A DNA stretch of 6,014 bases. Origin: DAIOHQ01 sp036744635. Its GTDB lineage: Bacteria; Planctomycetota; Phycisphaerae; Tepidisphaerales; Tepidisphaeraceae. A program made the translations under genes and the position numbers. The stretch's first letter is position 1. Each line of letters begins with the position of its first letter. Below, piece after piece: positions 6,014 through 6,014 of the stretch. Location of the stretch: the NCBI GenBank assembly GCA_036744635.1, contig DAIOHQ010000276.1:1-6014 (forward strand), read 5' to 3'. Under the pieces are notes generated by a model that was not told where the DNA came from, did no database searches, and saw only the letters and a list, made by a program, of their open reading frames with translations.

Positions 6014-6014
6014 T

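Larger units (their letters stand above)
5862..6014. other. Non-coding flank upstream of the transposase remnant
   Basis: I see no credible gene here. Two small frames, one per strand, overlap the area (5741-5977 minus, 5748-5942 plus), but both are Cys/Ser/Arg-rich out-of-frame readings over the remnant. The segment holds the palindromes at 5954-5979 and 5984-6013. It may be the preserved flank of the former RAYT locus. Confidence 0.5.

Noticed and set aside
1..6014. CRISPR array, tRNA, rRNA or riboswitch
   Set aside because: I saw no regularly spaced repeats, no cloverleaf-like sequence and no recognisable conserved RNA motif.

Overview
The window is GC-rich bacterial DNA, and every gene I accept reads on the minus strand. 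I infer a member of Planctomycetota, or possibly the related Verrucomicrobiota. The reasons are a very large secreted multidomain carbohydrate-type protein next to a Gfo/Idh/MocA and an SDR oxidoreductase, weak or absent Shine-Dalgarno sites, and a small charged protein of a style I associate with planctomycetes. No rRNA or other marker gene is present, so the placement is tentative.

Layout in transcription order (right to left). Positions 5862-6014 are non-coding and hold two imperfect palindromes. Positions 5745-5861 hold a 38-codon N-terminal remnant of a REP-associated (IS200-like, Y1) tyrosine transposase that breaks off before its catalytic motifs. Positions 5679-5744 are a short AT-richer spacer. 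Next come a 95-residue hydrophilic protein (5391-5678), a Gfo/Idh/MocA-type NAD(P)-dependent oxidoreductase (4343-5368), a classical SDR oxidoreductase (3440-4276), and a secreted protein of at least 1115 residues that starts at 3347 and runs off the left edge. The gaps between these genes are 22, 66 and 92 bases.

The big protein reads as signal peptide, beta-sandwich, glycoside-hydrolase-like TIM barrel, class-I glutamine-amidotransferase-like (GH42 middle-domain-like) domain, further beta-sandwich domains, a carbohydrate-enzyme N-domain-like alpha/beta segment, and the start of a probable beta-propeller. A plausible reading is that it acts on or binds glycans outside the cytoplasm, while the two dehydrogenases oxidise or reduce sugars or sugar derivatives inside the cell. 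The shared job is inferred from gene order only.

Points worth a second look are the domain architecture of the large protein, an Arg in place of the catalytic Lys of the SDR (YxxxR), -10-like boxes placed 7-10 bases before two start codons that lack a ribosome-binding site, and the transposase remnant with its palindromes.
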